Shown here one piece after another: positions 60,131-64,000 of a DNA stretch of 64,000 bases. Every line of letters begins with the position of its first letter. Within the stretch, counting starts at the first letter, position 1. The DNA is from Paraburkholderia mimosarum LMG 23256 = NBRC 106338 (lineage in GTDB: Bacteria; Pseudomonadota; Gammaproteobacteria; Burkholderiales; Burkholderiaceae): assembly GCF_000739815.1 (NCBI RefSeq), contig NZ_BBJJ01000001.1, positions 310,001 through 374,000 of the forward strand, given 5' to 3'. The position numbers were made by a program, and so were the translations under genes. The notes beneath the pieces were generated by a model. That model searched no databases and was not told the DNA's origin. It saw only the letters and a list, made by a program, of their open reading frames with translations.

Positions 60131-60658
60131 TCAGTGATGTCCCTGGCGAGCCCGCGCCGCGCGCGTTTGCGCCGCCTTTTTGGCTGCCGCCGAGCGTCCC
60201 GCCGCCCCCTTCGTTTGCGCGGCTTTCTTCGCCGCCGCCGAACGGCTCGCGGCTGGCCTGCGCGCAGCCGCTTCCTTCGATTGCGCCGACATCGCCTCGC
60301 TCGATGCGCCTTGCCGGCTCTCGCGCTTCAGTACGGCAGTGGTGGTGCGCGAGCGCTTGCTCCTGGATTCCGTGCTGGCGCTCGCCTTTTGCTTGCCTTG
60401 TCCCTTCGCCGTGTCCTGCTGGGCCTTCTTGCGCGTGGCTTCGCTGGTCTTGCCCTTTGCCGGGGGCTTGAGGTCGACGCCGGCGCGCCGTGCTTTCGAT
60501 AAACCGATGGCGATTGCCTGCTTCGCGGAGCGCACGCCATGTTTGCCGGCGCGTACACGATCGATTTCATCCTTGACGAATTCGCCTGCCTGCGTGCTCG
60601 GCGATTTTCCTGCGCGCTTGTCGGCGCGAGCGCGTTCGATGACTTTGCGTTCGGGCAT
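60131..60658 (-). CDS. Histone-H1-like basic protein with DUF6496-type N-terminus
   Basis: A 175-residue highly basic protein. The first 70 residues (MPERKVIERARADKRAGKSP, then GEFVKDEIDRVRAGKHGVRSAKQAIAIGLSKARRAG) match a DUF6496-type domain common in Paraburkholderia. The rest is Lys/Ala/Ser-rich, with the unit SAAAKKAAQT repeated twice near the end, like bacterial H1 (Hc1/BpH1). It probably binds DNA. GGAGAG precedes the ATG. It is monocistronic. Confidence 0.85.
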   Translation of the reverse strand: MPERKVIERARADKRAGKSPSTQAGEFVKDEIDRVRAGKHGVRSAKQAIAIGLSKARRAGVDLKPPAKGKTSEATRKKAQQDTAKGQGKQKASASTESRSKRSRTTTAVLKRESRQGASSEAMSAQSKEAAARRPAASRSAAAKKAAQTKGAAGRSAAAKKAAQTRAARARQGHH

Positions 60659-60830
60659 GATGGCTCTCCTCGACCGCACCGGTTGCGGTCCCATGCTTCG
60701 CGTACTTTTTAGCAAGCAACGGCCGTGCCGCAGCAGCAGGGCCACGGCTCACGCGGGGCGCCAGGTATGGACCCTGCGTGAGTTCGTTACTGGAGCGGCG
60801 ATGCCTTCGCCGCATCGCCCCGCGAAGCCT

Positions 60831-61442
60831 TCAGCGCGTTGCCGCTGCTGCGCTGGCAGGCGCGGAGCCCTCGCTATTGAGCGGATTCACCATCCGTGTC
60901 GGGTCGAAATCGGCCCATCGCCCGTCCTGCCACTTTCCGTCAGCTATTTCGATATCCTGAGCATTAGATTCGCGTAGCACGCGGATTGCGCGCGGCTGCA
61001 TCGCGGAATTCACGTGCACGGCCAGCATCACGCCGGATTCGCGCTCGTGCGGCACGCTGTTGGGGACGGCTTCGGGTTCGTCGGCGCGTCTGCCGCCGCG
61101 CGCCAGCACCAGGGCGCCGATCAGGGTTCCGATGTACAGGCCGAGGAGCGTTGCGACCGCCGCTACCAGAACGGAGTGAAATACCAGGAAGGTGAGCACG
61201 GCTGCGACCGCCGCACCGACGACCGCGCCGAGCGCGCCTCCGCTGGTCGCCCCGATTCCCGCGGGCCGTGCCTGAGGGTCGGCGTACGCGTCTCCGCCGA
61301 TCGGATAGCGCGCGTGTTGGCCACTCGGATTCACGAAGAACTCGGCCACGTCCTCCTCGACGAACTGGTTCGCCAGCAATCGCTTTCTGGCCGTATCGGC
61401 GGCATCGAACGTCGTAAACCGCGCTGCGATGATTTGTGACAT
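60831..61442 (-). CDS. Small membrane protein, unknown function
   Basis: A 203-residue protein. N-terminal 80 residues form a small alpha/beta module (MSQIIAARFTTFDAADTARK, FVEEDVAEFFVNPSGQH) typical of proteins annotated as hypothetical in Burkholderiales. A Gly/Ala-rich hydrophobic stretch follows (GALGAVVGAAVAAVLTFLVF, VAAVATLLGLYIGTLIGALV; about residues 85-125), two predicted membrane helices, then a soluble tail with AVHVNSAMQPRAIRVLRES. GGAGGA precedes the ATG. Similar folds occur in ferredoxin-like stress proteins. Confidence 0.8.
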   Translation of the reverse strand: MSQIIAARFTTFDAADTARKRLLANQFVEEDVAEFFVNPSGQHARYPIGGDAYADPQARPAGIGATSGGALGAVVGAAVAAVLTFLVFHSVLVAAVATLLGLYIGTLIGALVLARGGRRADEPEAVPNSVPHERESGVMLAVHVNSAMQPRAIRVLRESNAQDIEIADGKWQDGRWADFDPTRMVNPLNSEGSAPASAAAATR

Positions 61443-61674
61443 GGATTCCTCCGCCTTGTGGTGGATACCTCCCGTTCGCACGGCGGCGACCCGCACGATA
61501 TGACGCGCGATCCGAGCCTGCAAACGCTCTGCATGGAGGCTCGCAAGCCCCGTTCCGCGGCCGTTGCGAGGGCGGGTCGGCACAGGGTTTGCGCTTTCCA
61601 TGTGCGAGCGCGACGTGCCGAAGGAGACGGCGCGCCGTACCTTGAACCTCAACCATTACGTAGGAGAACAGATC

Positions 61675-62070
61675 ATGAAGAGATCGATGATGAGAACCGT
61701 GGCATACGCCCTTTCGCTGATGCTGTGCTCCGCCGCTTATGCGGCCGGCGGGGGAGGCGGGGGTGCGGGCGGCGGCGCAGGCGGAGGGGCCGGCGGGGCA
61801 GGTGCGGGCGCAGCGGGGGCGGGCGGTGGCACGGGCGGTGGCGGCGGCGATGGTGGCGGCGCGGCGGGTGTTTCGCCGGGCGGCAGCGGCGGTGCCGCGG
61901 GCACCGGTGGATATGGCGGCATGGGCAACAGCGGCGCCGCTGGCGCGACGGGCAACGGCACGGACATGGGAACCGGCAACGCCACGACCAGTCCCGCACC
62001 ATCGACTTACCGCAACCAGGGCAACAGCAACGGCATGGGGACAACGACGCAGCCGCGCACCTCGCCGTAA
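61675..62070 (+). CDS. Secreted glycine-rich protein
   Basis: A 131-residue exported protein with a signal peptide (about residues 1-24, ending SAAYAA) followed by long Gly-rich repeats (GGGGGAGGGAGGG-type) and a polar Thr/Asn/Ser tail ending QPRTSP. AGGAGA precedes the ATG. It resembles the smaller glycine-rich protein at 14331 in design. GC-rich low complexity makes exact coding boundaries less reliable. Confidence 0.75.
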   Translation: MKRSMMRTVAYALSLMLCSAAYAAGGGGGGAGGGAGGGAGGAGAGAAGAGGGTGGGGGDGGGAAGVSPGGSGGAAGTGGYGGMGNSGAAGATGNGTDMGTGNATTSPAPSTYRNQGNSNGMGTTTQPRTSP

Positions 62071-62181
62071 CGTATCGCCGGAGGCTTGCTGAAACAGGGA
62101 CGCTGCGGTGGCGGGACAGACAGGGAATCGTTCTGCCTCGCGCGCCGCTGCGTCCCGCACCACCGATGAGGAGCAGATGCA

Positions 62182-62739
62182 ATGACCAGCGAGATGAAGA
62201 AGTGCCGCGTCGCTATCCTGGCGGTCGACGGTTTCGAAGAGGCGGAGTTGACCGAGCCTCAGCGCGCGTTGAAAGAAGCAGGCATGGAAGTCGACGTGAT
62301 TTCCGGGCAGACCGGTCAAATCCAGGGCTTCCGGCACGTCGACATCGGCGACAAAGTCAACGTCGACCGCACGTTCGCCGATGCGAGAGCCGACGAATAC
62401 GACGCTGTCGTGCTTCCGGGCGGCGTGGTGAACTCCGACGCGATTCGCCTCATTCCCGAGGCGCAGTCTTTCGTGAAGCAGGCCAACGCGTCGAACAAGC
62501 TCATCGCGATCATTTGCCACGGTAGCTGGCTGCCCATTTCGGCGGGCATCGTTCGCGGACACACGATGACGAGTTGGCCGACGCTGCAGGACGATCTCCG
62601 CAACGCGGGCGCGACCTGGGTCGATCAGCGGGTCGTGCGCGACGGCAATTTCATTACCAGCCGGAAACCCGACGACCTGGCCGCTTTCAACGCCGAGCTG
62701 ATCTCGGGACTGCGCGAAGAAGCGCGTCCGGCCGTGTAG
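62182..62739 (+). CDS. DJ-1/PfpI-family protein
   Basis: A 185-residue class I glutamine-amidotransferase-like protein. Nucleophile elbow with Cys112 in AIICHGSW, Glu near the start in FEEAELTEP, and LPGGVVNSD motif. Family members act as glyoxalases, chaperone-like stress proteins or proteases (PfpI, YhbO). The preceding YhbO-like DGFEEAEL is well matched. The ATG follows weak GAGCAGATGC. A stem-loop follows. Confidence 0.93.
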   Translation: MTSEMKKCRVAILAVDGFEEAELTEPQRALKEAGMEVDVISGQTGQIQGFRHVDIGDKVNVDRTFADARADEYDAVVLPGGVVNSDAIRLIPEAQSFVKQANASNKLIAIICHGSWLPISAGIVRGHTMTSWPTLQDDLRNAGATWVDQRVVRDGNFITSRKPDDLAAFNAELISGLREEARPAV

Positions 62740-62777
62740 CGGTCGTCGAAGGGCACTGATCCATTGATTGGGCGCGC

Positions 62778-62802
62778 GGGCGCTGTACGGGGATCGGCGC
62801 CC
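62778..62802 (+). terminator. Stem-loop after the DJ-1/PfpI gene
   Basis: GGGCGC (62778-62783) pairs with GCGCCC (62797-62802) across a 13-base loop, 39 bases after the stop; the following sequence is moderately T-rich (CTTCTTGTCT). Confidence 0.4.
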
Positions 62803-62917
62803 AGGCCTTCTTGTCTGACGTATTCGACGTCCTCCGTCTAGTTCCCGGGTGCGGGACTTGCGCAGCGCTATCCCTGCGGTCAGGGTTTCTTGCCGATTTC
62901 GGTGCACGGAGGCGACA

Positions 62918-64000
62918 GTGGGAGAAGGGCCATCGCGGGTCGGCTCCCTCGTTGCCGATCATCTTGCGCGACACCGTTCTGCAATCTTGCGCCGCTGGCT
63001 GCGCAAGGTCAGCCGGCATCTGCGTCTCAGGCAGCGCAACCGCAATGCGGCGGTGGGACTCATCAACCAGCTCCCGTTGCTATTCGACGAGCTGCGCGCG
63101 GTCCTGACCGGCAGCCCGGCAGCCGACTGCATCACCGGCGAAGCCTTGCACGACGCGCGCCTGCACGCTCGCGAACGCTGGCGTCAGGGTTTTGCACTCG
63201 ATGAGCTCTATCTCGAACTCGATCTGTTGCAGCGTTGCATTCAGGCCAGCCTGCGCGCTTACTTTGCCAGTGGGCTTTCGCGTGAAGGGCAGACCGAGAT
63301 CCACGAGTGCGTCGAGGAGTTCTTCAGCGCCGCGATCCGGGACGCCATCGCGCAGTTCCAGACCCAGCAGGACCGGCGGGTCAACGACGCCTTGCGCGAT
63401 CGCGATCGCGCGCTCGCGGCGCAGCAAAGAAGCGAGGAACGCTTGCGCATGGCCGCCGATGCCGCGGGCCTGGGCATTTTCGAGTGGGATCCGACGACGG
63501 ACACGGCCGTCTGGGAGAACGACCGGATGTACGAGATCACCGGTCAGCCGCGCGAGCACGGTCCCTTGTCCGCCGATGCATTTCTGTCCGCCGTCGAATC
63601 GCCGGAGGAGGCGGAGCACCTGAGAACGCTGCTGGCGGATCGGCCGTCGGCCGAGGTCCACGCTGCCGCCGGCTTCAAGAAGATACAGTCCGGCGAGCAT
63701 TGCGTCGTCGAGATTTCAGGGCGGTTCATGCCGGATTCGAGCGGGCAGCGGCAAGTGCTCGTCGGCATCCTCTCGGACATCACGCGGCGCGCCGAGGCCG
63801 AGAATGCGCTGCGCGAAGCGGACCGGCGCAAGGACGCCTTTCTCGCGACGCTTGCGCACGAACTCCGAAATCCGCTCGCACCCATTCTGAACGCCGCCTA
63901 CCTGATGCGCCACTCCGTGGGCTCGCCGAGCCAGCGCAGCTGGCTGCAGGGCTTGATCGAGCGCCATGCGAAACATCTGGCTCATCTGCTCGACGACCTG
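62918..64000 (+). CDS. Sensor histidine kinase with RsbRD-like N-terminus and PAS domain (3' truncated by window edge)
   Basis: At least 361 residues; the end lies outside the window. A GTG start is preceded by GGAGG five bases away. Residues about 15-140 (ILRRWLRKVSRHLRL, ELRAVLTGSPAAD, GFALDELYLELDLLQRCI) form a helical domain like the RsbRD N-terminal domain of stressosome-type proteins. Residues about 185-290 are a PAS domain (AADAAGLGIFEWDPTTDTAVW), followed by the HisKA domain with His314 in LAHELRNPLAPI. The ATPase domain is missing from view. Confidence 0.85.
   Translation, partial: MGEGPSRVGSLVADHLARHRSAILRRWLRKVSRHLRLRQRNRNAAVGLINQLPLLFDELRAVLTGSPAADCITGEALHDARLHARERWRQGFALDELYLELDLLQRCIQASLRAYFASGLSREGQTEIHECVEEFFSAAIRDAIAQFQTQQDRRVNDALRDRDRALAAQQRSEERLRMAADAAGLGIFEWDPTTDTAVWENDRMYEITGQPREHGPLSADAFLSAVESPEEAEHLRTLLADRPSAEVHAAAGFKKIQSGEHCVVEISGRFMPDSSGQRQVLVGILSDITRRAEAENALREADRRKDAFLATLAHELRNPLAPILNAAYLMRHSVGSPSQRSWLQGLIERHAKHLAHLLDDL

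Noticed and set aside
61737..61985. Minus-strand proline-rich frame (PPP repeats)
   Set aside because: Antisense of a Gly-rich coding repeat; GGC/GGT codons read as GCC/ACC-type Pro/Ala-rich sequence.

Overview
The window reads as a high-GC (roughly two thirds G+C by eye) betaproteobacterial chromosome segment. Gene families, codon use and the many small hydrophilic stress proteins point to a Burkholderiaceae member such as Paraburkholderia, Caballeronia or Trinickia. That placement is inference from gene content; no rRNA or tRNA gene was found. Both ends cut through genes: a cytochrome oxidase subunit II gene on the left and a sensor kinase gene on the right.

Layout. 1-5.8 kb: an aa3/caa3-type oxidase unit (subunit II, a fused subunit I/III, a small membrane protein, a CtaG-like protein, a tri-haem cytochrome c). 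5.9-9.7 kb: a GNAT acetyltransferase, a UdgX-like uracil-DNA glycosylase, a family 4 glycosyltransferase and a flavodoxin-fold oxidoreductase. 9.7-14.7 kb: two Hsp20 genes behind a candidate heat-responsive leader, a pair of paralogous small proteins flanking an ACT-like protein, an ABC exporter and a glycine-rich secreted protein. 14.7-24.5 kb: a flavin-binding protein, then a tightly overlapping minus-strand glycan operon (GT4, GmhB-like phosphatase, GT9, NodU-type carbamoyltransferase, GT2, GT9, another glycosyltransferase, UDP-xylose-synthase-like enzyme). Divergent from it, across a 17-bp palindrome, is an Atm1-type ABC exporter fused to a kinase-like ATPase domain and a receiver domain. 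27.5-34.9 kb: CBS, SDR, hemerythrin, hydrolase, membrane and dodecin genes, with one pseudogene fragment. 34.9-35.6 kb: an AT-rich island. 35.7-38.4 kb: an ATP-dependent DNA ligase coupled to a metallo-beta-lactamase exonuclease. 38.6-49.5 kb: trehalose synthesis (treZ), a PAS hybrid kinase, a formate/nitrite-type channel, transketolase and many small stress-type proteins. 49.6-59.7 kb: oxidative metabolism (pyruvate-oxidase-like enzyme; GMC dehydrogenase with its small subunit and a duplicated membrane protein; an enolase-superfamily enzyme followed by a three-subunit molybdenum hydroxylase). 60-64 kb: a histone-H1-like protein, a membrane protein, a second glycine-rich protein, a DJ-1/PfpI protein and a partial kinase.

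How it fits together. Much of the window looks like an accessory stress and periplasmic-oxidation region: protein chaperoning (Hsp20), osmoprotection (trehalose), DNA repair (UdgX, ligase/exonuclease), quinone- or cytochrome-linked oxidation (GMC, PaoABC-like, PoxB-like, caa3 oxidase) and a surface-glycan operon. The most unusual items are the ABC exporter-receiver fusion beside the carbamoylated-glycan operon, a 12-bp tandem repeat used in two genes in two reading frames, and a stem-loop covering the hsp20 ribosome-binding site.
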